Positions 35,235 through 44,705 of a stretch of 64,000 nt of DNA are shown here, piece by piece. Every line of letters starts with the position of its first letter. The first letter of the stretch is position 1. The position numbers were made by a program, and so were the translations under genes. Below the pieces are notes generated by a model. The model worked only from the letters and a program-made list of their open reading frames with translations. It did not search any database and was not told the DNA's origin. Source of the DNA: JBFLYC01 sp040756735 (GTDB lineage Bacteria; Bacillota; DSM-16504; Desulfitibacterales; Desulfitibacteraceae); contig JBFLYC010000004.1 of the NCBI GenBank assembly GCA_040756735.1, positions 62,001-126,000 on the forward strand, written 5' to 3'.

Positions 35235-35514
35235 TCCCCACGATATTATCATTAAACCGGTTATTTCAGAACGCACCACTGACCTGATGGCAGAAAACAA
35301 GTACACATTTATTGTAGATACCAAAGCCAACAAAGTTGAAATTGCCAATGCTGTGGAAAAGATTTTCAAAGTTACAGTGGTAAGCGTCAATACCCTAAAG
35401 GACAGGGGTAAACTTAAGAGAATGGGGCGCTTCGCCGGTAAAACCCCTGACAGGAAAAAAGCAATTGTTACCCTAAAAGAGGGAGACAAGATAGAAATAA
35501 TCGAAGGACTATAA
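35227..35514 (+). CDS. rplW: 50S ribosomal protein L23
   Basis: 95 residues; docking site for trigger factor and SRP at the tunnel exit. MRNPHDIIIKPVISERTT and VNTLKDRGKLKRMGRFAG fit the family. Its RBS (AGGAGGTG) lies inside rplD. Confidence 0.98.
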   Translation: MRNPHDIIIKPVISERTTDLMAENKYTFIVDTKANKVEIANAVEKIFKVTVVSVNTLKDRGKLKRMGRFAGKTPDRKKAIVTLKEGDKIEIIEGL

Positions 35515-35539
35515 CTAGACGAATAAAGGAGGGAAACCC

Positions 35540-36364
35540 ATGGCTATCAAGAAGTTTAAGCCTACTTCTCCTGGTAGACGCCAGATGACGGTTTCAACTT
35601 TCGAAGAGATAACCACCAATAAGCCGGAAAAGAGCCTCCTGGTCCCCTTGAAAAGAACGGGGGGAAGAAATGCCCAGGGGAGGATAACAGTAAGGCATAG
35701 GGGCGGTGGTCATAAAAGAGCTTACAGGATCATTGACTTTAAAAGGGATAAAGATGGTATTCCAGCCAAGGTAGCAACCATTGAGTATGATCCAAACCGT
35801 TCGGCCAATATTGCTTTGCTGCATTATGTTGACGGGGAAAAGCGTTATATCCTAGCGCCTTTGGGATTAAAGGTCGGTGACATGATTGAATCAGGACCTG
35901 GTTCTGATATTAAAGTTGGCAACGCTTTACCGCTCCAGAATATACCTGTAGGTACAATCATTCATAATATAGAGTTAAAACCTCTTAAGGGGGCCCAGCT
36001 GGTAAGGTCAGCCGGAGCTTCAGCTCAGCTTATGGCTAAAGAGGGAGATTATGCTCATGTAAGGCTGCCGTCTGGTGAGGTTAGGTTAATACATGTAAGA
36101 TGCAGGGCAACCATAGGACAGGTGGGCAACCTGGATCATGAAAACATCACTGTAGGTAAGGCCGGAAGGTCCCGTTGGCTTGGAATCAGGCCCACAGTCA
36201 GGGGTGTTGTAATGAATCCAGTCGATCACCCCCATGGCGGTGGAGAGGGTAGATCGCCTATTGGGAGAAACCCTGTAACTCCTTGGGGTAAACCTGCACT
36301 GGGAGCGAAGACAAGGAAGAAGAACAATCCTTCCGACAAGTATATCATTAAGCGCAGGAAATGA
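35540..36364 (+). CDS. rplB: 50S ribosomal protein L2
   Basis: 274 residues, with GRNAQGRITVRHRGGGHKR and the C-terminal MNPVDHPHGGGEGR that includes the histidine linked to peptidyl transfer. RBS AAAGGAGGG. Confidence 0.98.
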   Translation: MAIKKFKPTSPGRRQMTVSTFEEITTNKPEKSLLVPLKRTGGRNAQGRITVRHRGGGHKRAYRIIDFKRDKDGIPAKVATIEYDPNRSANIALLHYVDGEKRYILAPLGLKVGDMIESGPGSDIKVGNALPLQNIPVGTIIHNIELKPLKGAQLVRSAGASAQLMAKEGDYAHVRLPSGEVRLIHVRCRATIGQVGNLDHENITVGKAGRSRWLGIRPTVRGVVMNPVDHPHGGGEGRSPIGRNPVTPWGKPALGAKTRKKNNPSDKYIIKRRK

Positions 36365-36395
36365 TAGGTATGTTTAAGAAAGGAGGTCGTCACTG

Positions 36396-36680
36396 GTGGG
36401 AAGGTCTTTAAAGAAGGGTCCATATTGCGAGCCTAAACTATTAAAGAAAATTGAAACAATGAACGACAAGGGTGAAAAAAGGGTAATCAAGACCTGGTCA
36501 AGAAGTTCTACTATTTTTCCGCAGATGATCGGGCATACAATTGCGGTTCATGACGGCCGCAAGCATATTCCCATATATATAACTGAAGATATGGTAGGGC
36601 ATAAGCTTGGTGAGTTTGCGCCTACTAGGACTTTCAAGGGTCACGGAGCCCATACTGAAAGGTCCACTTCCCTTAAATAA
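36396..36680 (+). CDS. rpsS: 30S ribosomal protein S19
   Basis: 94 residues from GTG (GRSLKKGPYCEPKLLKKIE), RBS AAGGAGG. The C-terminal tail GEFAPTRTFKGH is typical. Head protein of the 30S subunit that pairs with S13. Confidence 0.98.
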   Translation: MGRSLKKGPYCEPKLLKKIETMNDKGEKRVIKTWSRSSTIFPQMIGHTIAVHDGRKHIPIYITEDMVGHKLGEFAPTRTFKGHGAHTERSTSLK

Positions 36681-36713
36681 GGGATATGTTGGATGAAAGG
36701 GGGTACATTTTCA

Positions 36714-37058
36714 ATGGAAGCTAGAGCTATTGCCAAGTATATTAGAATATCGCCAAATAAGGTTCGCCAGGTGGCTGACTTAATAAGGGGAAAGGGTGTT
36801 GAAGAAGCCCTTGCCATCTTAAGATATACCCCAAAAAGAGCATCGGATCCAATTTCTAAGGTAATTAAATCTGCTGCAGCTAATGCTGAGCATAATTACG
36901 AAATGGATGCTGAGAAGTTAATTGTTTCCACAATTTTAGTTAATCAAGGTCCGACCCTCAAGAGGTTTAAACCCAGAGCCATGGGCAGGGCGGACAGGAT
37001 ACGTAAACGGACCAGCCACATCACAGTGGTAGTAAGTGAAAGGAAGGGGGTTAATTAG
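36714..37058 (+). CDS. rplV: 50S ribosomal protein L22
   Basis: 114 residues from ATG 36714 (MEARAIAKYIRISPNKVRQV) with AAAGGGGG 12 bases upstream; the upstream ATG 36693 has no good RBS. The tunnel loop RFKPRAMGRADRIRKRTSH is intact. The stop overlaps the rpsC start by one base. Confidence 0.97.
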   Translation: MEARAIAKYIRISPNKVRQVADLIRGKGVEEALAILRYTPKRASDPISKVIKSAAANAEHNYEMDAEKLIVSTILVNQGPTLKRFKPRAMGRADRIRKRTSHITVVVSERKGVN

Positions 37059-37717
37059 TGGGTCAGAAGGTTCATCCAAAGGGATTGCGCATAGGTGTTA
37101 TCAGGCAATGGGATTCTAAGTGGTATGCAGATAAAGATTATAGTGAACTACTTCATGAAGATATTAAATTGAGGCGATTTATCAAACAGAAGCTGTATGC
37201 TGCCGGCATATCCGCAGTTGAAATAGAAAGAGCAGCCAATAGGCTTAAGGTTTCTGTGCATACTGCCAAGCCAGGCATCGTTATTGGCAAGGGCGGAACA
37301 GAAGTTGAAGTTTTGCGTGCAGAAATCGAAAAGATGACTGGGAAACAGGTCGCTCTTAATATTGTTGAGATTAAAAAACCAGAACTAGATGCCCAGTTAG
37401 TTGCTGAAGGGGTAGCCCAGCAGTTAGAAAAACGTGTATCGTTCCGGAGAGCAATGAAGCAGGCCGTCAGCCGTTCAATGAAGTTTGGAGCTCAAGGTAT
37501 TAAAATTATGTGTGCAGGTCGATTGGCTGGAGCAGAAATGGCCAGGACTGAATGGTACAGTGAAGGTAAAGTGCCCCTGCATACTTTGAGAGCCGATATT
37601 GATTACGGTTTTGCTGAAGCTAATACCACTTATGGAAAAATTGGTATTAAGGTTTGGATTTATAAAGGTGAAGTTCTTCCGGAGGCAAAGAAGACTGTCC
37701 AGGAAGGGGGAAATTGA
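37058..37717 (+). CDS. rpsC: 30S ribosomal protein S3
   Basis: 219 residues from GTG that shares one base with the rplV stop. KH domain motif KPGIVIGKGGTEVEVL and the helicase-active head region are present. RBS AAGGAAGGGGG. Confidence 0.98.
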   Translation: MGQKVHPKGLRIGVIRQWDSKWYADKDYSELLHEDIKLRRFIKQKLYAAGISAVEIERAANRLKVSVHTAKPGIVIGKGGTEVEVLRAEIEKMTGKQVALNIVEIKKPELDAQLVAEGVAQQLEKRVSFRRAMKQAVSRSMKFGAQGIKIMCAGRLAGAEMARTEWYSEGKVPLHTLRADIDYGFAEANTTYGKIGIKVWIYKGEVLPEAKKTVQEGGN

Positions 37718-37720
37718 CCA

Positions 37721-38155
37721 ATGTTAATGCCTAAAAGAGTAAAATGGCGCAGGCAGCATAAAGGATCTTTGACAGGGACCGCCCATAAAGGCAATACCAT
37801 TGCTTATGGTGAATATGGCTTAATGGCTTTAGAGAATGGCTGGATTAGCAGCAGGCAGATAGAAGCGGCTCGTGTTGCCATGACAAGATTTATCAAAAGA
37901 GGCGGCAAGGTATGGATTAAAATATTTCCTGATAGACCCGTTACGGCTAAACCTGCTGAAACCCGTATGGGAAGCGGTAAAGGCGCTCCCGAATACTGGG
38001 TAGCAGTTGTAAAGCCTGGCCGTATCATGTTTGAGTTGGCAGGCGTTACTGAAGAGATAGCTAAAGAGGCAATGCGTCTGGCTTCTCACAAACTGCCTAT
38101 TAAAACCAAGTTTGTAAAACGTGCAGGAGTGGGTGGTGAGGCCGATGAAAGTTAA
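37721..38155 (+). CDS. rplP: 50S ribosomal protein L16
   Basis: 144 residues, MLMPKRVKWRRQHKGSLTG; the second methionine (37727) may be the real start. It contacts A-site tRNA. Only 3 bases separate it from rpsC, and its end overlaps rpmC by 11 bases. Confidence 0.97.
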   Translation: MLMPKRVKWRRQHKGSLTGTAHKGNTIAYGEYGLMALENGWISSRQIEAARVAMTRFIKRGGKVWIKIFPDRPVTAKPAETRMGSGKGAPEYWVAVVKPGRIMFELAGVTEEIAKEAMRLASHKLPIKTKFVKRAGVGGEADES

Positions 38156-38348
38156 TCAAATTAGAGACTTGTCTAAAGATGAAATAAGTCGCAAAGTAAA
38201 CGAACTGAAGCAGGAACTGTTTAACTTGAGATTTCAATTGGTCACTGGCCAATTAGATAACCCAATGAGGATTAGGCAGGTTCGTAAGGATATTGCCAGG
38301 GCCAAGACAATTCTCAGAGAAATTGAGATTAAAGAAAGCAAGAACTAG
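38145..38348 (+). CDS. rpmC: 50S ribosomal protein L29
   Basis: 67 residues from ATG 38145 (MKVNQIRDLSKDEISRKV), starting inside rplP. A GTG-level longer frame from 38121 lies wholly in rplP coding sequence and is unlikely. The two-helix pattern with FNLRFQLVTGQLDNP is standard. Confidence 0.96.
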   Translation: MKVNQIRDLSKDEISRKVNELKQELFNLRFQLVTGQLDNPMRIRQVRKDIARAKTILREIEIKESKN

Positions 38349-38370
38349 GTAGGATAAAGGAGGGAATACC

Positions 38371-38634
38371 TTGGCAGAGCGTCTAACCCGTAAAACCCGT
38401 ATAGGGAAAGTGGTGAGCGATAAAATGGACAAAACTGTGGTGGTCATGGTTGAGAACATGGTTGGCCACAATTTATACAACAAGTCCATGAAGAAGACTA
38501 CAAAATTCAAAGCTCATGATGAGAATAATGAGTGCAGGGTGGGAGATAAGGTAAGAATTATGGAAACCCGTCCCTTAAGCAAAGACAAGAATTGGCGGGT
38601 TGTTGAAGTATTGGAAAAGTCCCACGAAATATAA
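38371..38634 (+). CDS. rpsQ: 30S ribosomal protein S17
   Basis: 87 residues from TTG with RBS AAAGGAGGG. RKTRIGKVVSDKMDKTVVV and the C-terminal RPLSKDKNWRVVEVLEK are diagnostic. Confidence 0.97.
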   Translation: MAERLTRKTRIGKVVSDKMDKTVVVMVENMVGHNLYNKSMKKTTKFKAHDENNECRVGDKVRIMETRPLSKDKNWRVVEVLEKSHEI

Positions 38635-38673
38635 TAAATTAAAGCGTAGTTTATCCGGGAAGGGGGTAGCAAA

Positions 38674-39042
38674 ATGATACAAGTCCAGACCAATTTAAGG
38701 GTCGGAGATAATACGGGAGCTAAAAGAGTAATGTGCATCAAGGTGTTAGGCGGTTCAGGCAGACGTTATGCTTCCATTGGAGATGTGATTATCTGTTCGG
38801 TCAAAGAGGCTACGCCAGGGGGCGTTGTCAAAAAGGGTGATGTGGTAAGAGCCGTTGTGGTCAGAACCACCAAGCCCATCAGGCGCCCGGATGGAACTTA
38901 TATACGTTTCAGCGAAAACGCAGCTGTGATAATCAATGATAACGGAGACCCCCGGGGAACAAGGATCTTTGGCCCTGTGGCCAGAGAATTGCGGGAAAAA
39001 GAATACATGAAAATTATTTCTTTGGCTCCGGAAGTATTATAG
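38674..39042 (+). CDS. rplN: 50S ribosomal protein L14
   Basis: 122 residues starting MIQVQTNLRVGDNTGAKRVM; ends MKIISLAPEVL. Forms the inter-subunit bridge with 16S rRNA. RBS AAGGGGG. Confidence 0.98.
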   Translation: MIQVQTNLRVGDNTGAKRVMCIKVLGGSGRRYASIGDVIICSVKEATPGGVVKKGDVVRAVVVRTTKPIRRPDGTYIRFSENAAVIINDNGDPRGTRIFGPVARELREKEYMKIISLAPEVL

Positions 39043-39068
39043 TAGGCTTAAGAAGTGGAGGTGAAAAT

Positions 39069-39404
39069 ATGGCGGTAAGCAAACAGGTCCATAAGGTCCA
39101 CGTAAAAAAGGGCGACAGAGTAATGGTTATTACCGGCAAGGATGCCGGAAAAATAGGAAAAGTGTTGGAAGTAATCCCTAAATCCAATCGAGTTGTGGTG
39201 GAAGGAGTAGCCATCGCAAAGCGTCATACCAGGCCTACCAAAAAAGTCAACAAGGGCGGTATACTAGAACAGGAGACTCCAATTCATGCATCTAACGTGA
39301 TGTATTACTGTCCTAAGTGCAAGGTTCCGGTAAGAACAGGAGCCAAACTCGAAGGTGAGAAAAAGCTGAGAGTGTGTAAAAAATGTGGCGGCACAACCGA
39401 ATAA
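39069..39404 (+). CDS. rplX: 50S ribosomal protein L24
   Basis: 111 residues with an N-terminal KOW motif (KKGDRVMVITGKDAGKIGKV). The C-terminus has two CxxC pairs (CPKC, CKKC) that could bind zinc. RBS GGAGGTG. Confidence 0.97.
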   Translation: MAVSKQVHKVHVKKGDRVMVITGKDAGKIGKVLEVIPKSNRVVVEGVAIAKRHTRPTKKVNKGGILEQETPIHASNVMYYCPKCKVPVRTGAKLEGEKKLRVCKKCGGTTE

Positions 39405-39435
39405 TAGAGTTGTTGTTTGAAAGGAGGTAGGTTTA

Positions 39436-39978
39436 GTGGCCAGACTAAAACAAATATATCAAGAAAAAATTATCCCACAATTGATGGATAAGTTTGGATA
39501 TAAAAATGTAATGTCGGTTCCTCGCATGGAAAAGGTAATCATTAATATGGGAATCGGAGAAGCTACTCAAAATCCCAAGGCTCTCGATGGCGCAGTGGAA
39601 GACTTGAGAGCTATATCCGGTCAAAAACCTGTCATTACAAGGGCAAGAAAATCTATCGCAGCGTTTAGGCTAAGAGAAGGAATACCGATTGGCTGCAAAG
39701 TAACTCTTAGGGGCAAGAGGATGTATGAATTCATTGACAGGTTAGTGAATGCTACTTTGCCCAGGGTGAGAGACTTCAGAGGGGTTTCACCAAAGGGTTT
39801 TGACGGAAGAGGCAACTATACATTAGGTCTTAAAGAACAAATAATATTCCCTGAAATCGATTATGATAAAATAGATAAGGTCAGGGGAATGAACATCGTA
39901 TTTGTAACTAACGCACAAACAGATGAAGAGGGAAGAGAACTGCTAAAACTTCTTGGAATGCCCTTTAGGGACAATTAA
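39436..39978 (+). CDS. rplE: 50S ribosomal protein L5
   Basis: 180 residues from GTG, RBS AAGGAGG. KVIINMGIGEATQNPKALD and LPRVRDFRGVSPKGFDGRGN identify L5, which binds 5S rRNA and P-site tRNA. Confidence 0.98.
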   Translation: MARLKQIYQEKIIPQLMDKFGYKNVMSVPRMEKVIINMGIGEATQNPKALDGAVEDLRAISGQKPVITRARKSIAAFRLREGIPIGCKVTLRGKRMYEFIDRLVNATLPRVRDFRGVSPKGFDGRGNYTLGLKEQIIFPEIDYDKIDKVRGMNIVFVTNAQTDEEGRELLKLLGMPFRDN

Positions 39979-40001
39979 GCCAAAACTAAGGAGGTAACTT
40001 A

Positions 40002-40187
40002 ATGGCCAAAACGTCCATGATTGTTAAACAAAAAAGAACACCCAAATATAGTGTAAGGGGCTATAATCGTTGTAAACTTTGCGGAAGACCACGTGGATAC
40101 ATGCGTAAATTTGGAATGTGCCGTATTTGTTTCAGGGAACTATCATACAAGGGCGAAATCCCAGGTGTTAAAAAGGCAAGCTGGTAA
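40002..40187 (+). CDS. rpsZ: 30S ribosomal protein S14, zinc (type Z) form
   Basis: 61 residues with CKLC and CRIC pairs that bind zinc, the short S14 type. Family match KYSVRGYNRCKLCGRPRGYM. RBS AAGGAGGT. Confidence 0.97.
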   Translation: MAKTSMIVKQKRTPKYSVRGYNRCKLCGRPRGYMRKFGMCRICFRELSYKGEIPGVKKASW

Positions 40188-40213
40188 GCAGAGTAAGGAA
40201 GGGGGTACTGAAC

Positions 40214-40612
40214 ATGGTTATGACCGATCCTATAGCGGACTATTTGACAAGAATACGTAACGCTAGCAGCGTGATGAAAGAGACTGTAGAGATTCCGGCT
40301 TCAAATTTGAAGAGAGATATGACCGAAATCTTAAAACGAGAAGGTTTCATCAAAGATTATGAGTGTATTGAGGATGGTAAACAAGGCGTTATCAGAATTT
40401 ATCTCAAATATACTCCCAATAAGGAAAAAGTAATTAGCGGTTTAAAAAGAATAAGCAAACCAGGACTTAGGGTATATGCCGGCAAGGATGAAATACCCAA
40501 GGTGCTGGGGGGCTTGGGTATAGCAATTATATCAACCTCCAAGGGAGTCATGACAGACAAAGAGGCACGAAAGAACTCAGTTGGTGGAGAAGTTATCTGC
40601 TACATTTGGTAG
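40214..40612 (+). CDS. rpsH: 30S ribosomal protein S8
   Basis: 132 residues (MVMTDPIADYLTRIRNAS); ATG 40220 may also serve. The C-terminal STSKGVMTDKEAR and GGEVICYIW are standard. S8 is a known autogenous regulator of the spc operon in other bacteria. RBS AAGGGGG. Confidence 0.98.
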   Translation: MVMTDPIADYLTRIRNASSVMKETVEIPASNLKRDMTEILKREGFIKDYECIEDGKQGVIRIYLKYTPNKEKVISGLKRISKPGLRVYAGKDEIPKVLGGLGIAIISTSKGVMTDKEARKNSVGGEVICYIW

Positions 40613-40634
40613 TTGCTAGAATGGAGGTGTTTAT

Positions 40635-41177
40635 ATGTCAAGGATAGGAAGAAAACCAGTGCAAATTCCATCAGGTGTAGACGTGGCTTTGGATGGAAGT
40701 AAAATAACTGTTAAAGGTCCAAAAGGTCAACTGGAAAGGGAACTGCATCCTGAAATCAGTGTTGCTATACAAGATAATGTCATTTCCGTAACCAGGCCCA
40801 CCGACCAAAAGAAGCACCGTGCTTTACATGGTTTGACCAGGGCTCTCATCAACAATATGGTTGAAGGAGTAACCAAGGGTTTTGAGAAAACTCTTGAGTT
40901 AGTTGGTGTTGGTTACAGGGCATCCTTACAGGGCAACAAGCTGGTGCTTAACGTGGGCTATTCTCATCCTATTGAGTTTGTTCCTGAAAAGGGCATACAG
41001 GTGGAAGTCCCCAAGCCCACCAATATTGTGATCAAAGGTTTTGACAAGGAATTGGTTGGGCAGTTCGCAGCCAAGGTTAGAGCTGTAAGAGAACCAGAAC
41101 CTTATAAAGGCAAGGGTATTAAATATTCTACTGAAAAGATTCGTAGAAAAGCAGGAAAAGCAGGAGCTAAAAAATAA
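40635..41177 (+). CDS. rplF: 50S ribosomal protein L6
   Basis: 180 residues, MSRIGRKPVQIPSGVDV, and the C-terminal EPEPYKGKGIKYSTEKIRRK. RBS GGAGGTG. Confidence 0.98.
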   Translation: MSRIGRKPVQIPSGVDVALDGSKITVKGPKGQLERELHPEISVAIQDNVISVTRPTDQKKHRALHGLTRALINNMVEGVTKGFEKTLELVGVGYRASLQGNKLVLNVGYSHPIEFVPEKGIQVEVPKPTNIVIKGFDKELVGQFAAKVRAVREPEPYKGKGIKYSTEKIRRKAGKAGAKK

Positions 41178-41223
41178 GTACTGCTTAAAGAGTTAAGGTT
41201 CTTTTGTGAAGGGAGTGAAATTT

Positions 41224-41592
41224 GTGTTTAAGGTGTTACAGCGCAACGCTGTTCGTAAAGAGAAGCACAGGCGTTTAAGAGCAAATATTGTCGGTACTGG
41301 GAATAGGCCGCGCTTGAATGTTTTTCGCAGCAACAGCCATATTTATGCTCAGATTATAGATGATACTTCTGGTGTCACATTGGCTGCGGCTTCGACCCTT
41401 GATAAGGTCCTCAAGGACCAACTAGGTGAAGCAAACAAAAAGGATGCTGCTAAGATGGTAGGAAAGCTTATTGCCCAGAGGGCATTGGAAAAGGGTATCG
41501 CTAAAGTGGTTTTTGATCGAGGCGGATATATCTATCATGGTAGGATCGCCGCTGTGGCAGAAGGTGCCCGGGAAGGCGGTCTGGAATTCTAA
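41224..41592 (+). CDS. rplR: 50S ribosomal protein L18
   Basis: 122 residues from GTG 41224 (FKVLQRNAVRKEKHRRLR); GGGAG is 8 bases before it. GTG 41206 would give six more residues but lacks an RBS. It binds 5S rRNA; VFDRGGYIYHGRIAAVAEGAREGGLEF closes the protein as in all L18 (segment at about residues 96-122). Confidence 0.96.
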   Translation: MFKVLQRNAVRKEKHRRLRANIVGTGNRPRLNVFRSNSHIYAQIIDDTSGVTLAAASTLDKVLKDQLGEANKKDAAKMVGKLIAQRALEKGIAKVVFDRGGYIYHGRIAAVAEGAREGGLEF

Positions 41593-41622
41593 TTTGAATT
41601 CTTTTGATGAAGGAGGGAAATT

Positions 41623-42123
41623 ATGAGCAGAATTGATCCCAAAGAACTTGAATTATCCGAGAAAGTGGTTAGCATAAACAGGGTAGCAAAAGTTGTTAAG
41701 GGTGGACGCCGCTTCAGCTTTAGCGCCATGGTAGTAGTGGGAGACAGTAAAGGTCATGTTGGCGCCGGTTTAGGAAAAGCCGGTGAAGTGCCTGAAGCAA
41801 TTCGCAAGGGCGTTGAAGATGCTAAGAAGAATTTGATCAAGGTTCCAATTGTTGGTACAACTATACCTCACGAAGTTATCGGGCGGTTTGGCGCAGGTAA
41901 AGTATTTTTGAGACCAGCTTCTGAAGGTACAGGCGTAATTGCCGGAGGTCCGGTGAGAGCAGTTTTAGAATTATCTGGTGTTAAGGATATTCTAACAAAA
42001 TCTCTTGGCTCAGCCAATGCCAATAATATGGTTTATGCAACCTTAGAAGGTTTAAAGTCCCTTAAACGAGCAGAGGAAGTTGCCAAAATGCGAGGTAAAA
42101 CTGTAGAAGATATGTTAGGGTAG
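41623..42123 (+). CDS. rpsE: 30S ribosomal protein S5
   Basis: 166 residues; dsRNA-binding S5 N-domain (INRVAKVVKGGRRFSFSAM) and C-domain. Lies at the decoding fidelity site with S4. RBS AAGGAGGG. Confidence 0.98.
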   Translation: MSRIDPKELELSEKVVSINRVAKVVKGGRRFSFSAMVVVGDSKGHVGAGLGKAGEVPEAIRKGVEDAKKNLIKVPIVGTTIPHEVIGRFGAGKVFLRPASEGTGVIAGGPVRAVLELSGVKDILTKSLGSANANNMVYATLEGLKSLKRAEEVAKMRGKTVEDMLG

Positions 42124-42134
42124 GAGGGATTTTA

Positions 42135-42320
42135 GTGGCTAAATTAAAGATTACCCTTGTTAAAAGTCTTATAGGCAGTAATGAAAGACAAAAACGAACC
42201 GTGGAAACTCTAGGGTTAGGCAAACTTAATAGTGTGGCAATTCAAAACGATACACCAGATATTCGCGGTAAGATACAAAAGGTAGAACACCTTGTTTCTG
42301 TAGAAGAAATTGAAGCATAG
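42135..42320 (+). CDS. rpmD: 50S ribosomal protein L30
   Basis: 61 residues from GTG. KLKITLVKSLIGSNERQKRT is the family start. RBS TAGGAGGG; 11 bases from rpsE and 11 to rplO. Confidence 0.97.
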   Translation: MAKLKITLVKSLIGSNERQKRTVETLGLGKLNSVAIQNDTPDIRGKIQKVEHLVSVEEIEA

Positions 42321-42331
42321 GGGGTGTTATA

Positions 42332-42772
42332 ATGAGAATTCATGATTTAAAGCCGGCCGAAGGATCTAGAAAAGAAAGAACCCGCAGGGGAAGAGGTATA
42401 GGTTCAGGACTGGGCAAGACTTCCGGCAGGGGGCACGGAGGCCAAAAATCTCGTTCCGGCGGAGGAGTCAGACCTGGATTTGAAGGCGGCCAGATGCCGT
42501 TAATTAGAAGGGTGCCTAAAAGAGGTTTCACTAATATTTTCAAAAAGGAAATAGCTGTTGTTAACCTAGATGTCCTGAATACTTTTGAAGAGGGAACTGT
42601 AGTTACTCCTGAGCTTTTAAGAGAAACAGGAGTAGTCAAAAAAGGCAAGGATGGGATTAAGGTGCTTGGCAATGGCGAAATTGAAAAGGCGCTAACAGTA
42701 AAAGCCAATGCATTTAGTCGCTCAGCTCAGGAGAAGATTACTGCCGCTGGCGGAACAGTTGAGGTGGTATAA
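42332..42772 (+). CDS. rplO: 50S ribosomal protein L15
   Basis: 146 residues, MRIHDLKPAEGSRKERTRRG followed by the glycine-rich GKTSGRGHGGQKSRSGGG segment. Its stop overlaps the secY start by one base, the normal coupling in the spc operon. Confidence 0.98.
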   Translation: MRIHDLKPAEGSRKERTRRGRGIGSGLGKTSGRGHGGQKSRSGGGVRPGFEGGQMPLIRRVPKRGFTNIFKKEIAVVNLDVLNTFEEGTVVTPELLRETGVVKKGKDGIKVLGNGEIEKALTVKANAFSRSAQEKITAAGGTVEVV

Positions 42773-44034
42773 TGTTAGATACCTTAAAAAGCGCTTGGAA
42801 AGCGAAGGATCTACGAGCCAAAATAATATTTACGCTAATGATGTTTTTAGTGTTCAGGCTTGGGGCCCATATACCAGTGCCGGGCATTGATACGGCACAG
42901 GTCAAGGAATTGCTGGCAGAAGGTACCCTTTTTGGTTTTTTGGATATTGTTTCCGGGGGCGCCTTTAGAAATGTTACCGTATTTGCCATGGGTATCATGC
43001 CCTATATTAATGCGTCAATTATTATGCAGCTGCTGACTGTTGTCATACCCTACCTTGAAAGGTTAGCAAAGGAAGGGGAAGAAGGCAGGAAGAAAATTGG
43101 ACAGTATATCCGCTATGGAACAGTTGTACTGGGCTTTGTCCAGGCTGCAGGTATGTCCATATTCTTTGGCAGGAGCGGTATCCTTACTGAAGCAGGTTTT
43201 GCAAGCTATGTTATTGTGACCATTTCACTTACTGCCGGCACAGCCTTTTTGATGTGGCTTGGTGAGTTGATAACTGAAAATGGCATCGGTAATGGAATAT
43301 CTTTGATAATTTTTGCCGGTATTGTGGCCAGCATCCCGCGTGGAGCGGTTACATTATACCAATTAATTATTACAGGTGAAGCTAATGTTATAACCATTGC
43401 TCTTTTCCTGGTCTTTGCGCTGCTGGTTATTGCAGGCATTGTGACTATCCAGGAAGGTCAACGACGGATACCTGTACAGTATGCAAAAAGGGTTGTCGGC
43501 AGAAAGGTTTATGGCGGGCAGAGCACACACATTCCTTTAAAAGTGAATCAGGCAGGTGTTATTCCTGTAATCTTTGCAATGTCCATTTTGCTTTTTCCTA
43601 CAACCATAGCCCAGTGGTTCCCTGAGAATCGTATTGCCGTGTTTATCACGGAAATATTTAACTTTACTTCTATTCCATATTTGATCATGTATGCCATGCT
43701 GATTATATTCTTTACCTATTTCTATACTGCCGTTACCTTTAATCCGCAAGACGTGGCTGAAAACATGAAAAAATATGGTGGTTTCATTCCTGGCTTGCGT
43801 CCGGGACGTCCTACCACAGAGTATATTGATAGGGTTTTAACCAGGATAACCTTAGCAGGCGCTCTTTTCTTGGCTTCTATAGCCTTAATGCCAAACATAA
43901 TTATGGCAATCACAGGCTTGGGTATAGCCTTTGGGGGAACCGGTTTGCTAATTGTGGTCGGTGTGGCTTTAGAAACCATGAAGCAGCTTGAATCCCATTT
44001 GATGATGCGTCACTATCAGGGCTTTATGAAGTAA
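42772..44034 (+). CDS. secY: Preprotein translocase subunit SecY
   Basis: 420 residues with ten membrane helices; the protein-conducting channel, with SecE (17823). GAHIPVPGIDTAQV precedes the plug, and PGRPTTEYIDRVLTRIT is the conserved cytosolic loop that touches SecA and the ribosome. Confidence 0.98.
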   Translation: MLDTLKSAWKAKDLRAKIIFTLMMFLVFRLGAHIPVPGIDTAQVKELLAEGTLFGFLDIVSGGAFRNVTVFAMGIMPYINASIIMQLLTVVIPYLERLAKEGEEGRKKIGQYIRYGTVVLGFVQAAGMSIFFGRSGILTEAGFASYVIVTISLTAGTAFLMWLGELITENGIGNGISLIIFAGIVASIPRGAVTLYQLIITGEANVITIALFLVFALLVIAGIVTIQEGQRRIPVQYAKRVVGRKVYGGQSTHIPLKVNQAGVIPVIFAMSILLFPTTIAQWFPENRIAVFITEIFNFTSIPYLIMYAMLIIFFTYFYTAVTFNPQDVAENMKKYGGFIPGLRPGRPTTEYIDRVLTRITLAGALFLASIALMPNIIMAITGLGIAFGGTGLLIVVGVALETMKQLESHLMMRHYQGFMK

Positions 44035-44054
44035 ATGAGAAAGGAGGGCGGTCC

Positions 44055-44705
44055 ATGAGAATTATACTAATGGGTCCTCCAGGTGCAGGGAAAGGTACCC
44101 AGGCTGAACGATTAATCGAACTTCTGGGTATTCCCCATATCTCCACCGGTGATATGTTCAGGCGGGCAATGGCGGAAGGCACAGAACTTGGCAAACAGGC
44201 CAAAGGATTTATGGATCGGGGAGAACTGGTGCCTGATGAGGTGACTATAGGTATTGTGAGGGAACGATTGATGGAACCTGACTGTGAGGGAGGCTTTATG
44301 CTTGATGGCTTTCCCAGGACAGTCCCCCAGGCGAAAGCTTTAGACAAAATACTTGAAGAGCTTGGGCAGCAGTTAGATGCAGTAATCAATATCAGCGTTC
44401 CTCAAGAAGAATTGATTACACGTTTGACAGGCAGAAGGGTCTGCAAGAAGTGCGGAGCAACTTATCATGTGGTTTTTAATCCGCCAGCGGGCGAAGGCCG
44501 GTGTGACAAGTGTCAGGGTGAAATCTACCAAAGGGATGACGATAAGGTGGAGACTGTGGGAAAAAGACTGCAGGTATATTTTAAAAATACTGAACCTCTA
44601 ATCAATTATTACAGAGATTTAGGCTTATTGAAGGAAATAGACGGCAATCAGCCTATGGATATTGTCTTAAATCAAATAGGGGAAAGTCTAGGGAGAAACT
44701 GGTAA
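44055..44705 (+). CDS. adk: Adenylate kinase
   Basis: 216 residues; 2 ADP = ATP + AMP. P-loop GPPGAGKGTQ (7-16) and a long LID with a zinc site made by CKKC and CDKC. RBS AAAGGAGGG. One-base overlap with map. Confidence 0.98.
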   Translation: MRIILMGPPGAGKGTQAERLIELLGIPHISTGDMFRRAMAEGTELGKQAKGFMDRGELVPDEVTIGIVRERLMEPDCEGGFMLDGFPRTVPQAKALDKILEELGQQLDAVINISVPQEELITRLTGRRVCKKCGATYHVVFNPPAGEGRCDKCQGEIYQRDDDKVETVGKRLQVYFKNTEPLINYYRDLGLLKEIDGNQPMDIVLNQIGESLGRNW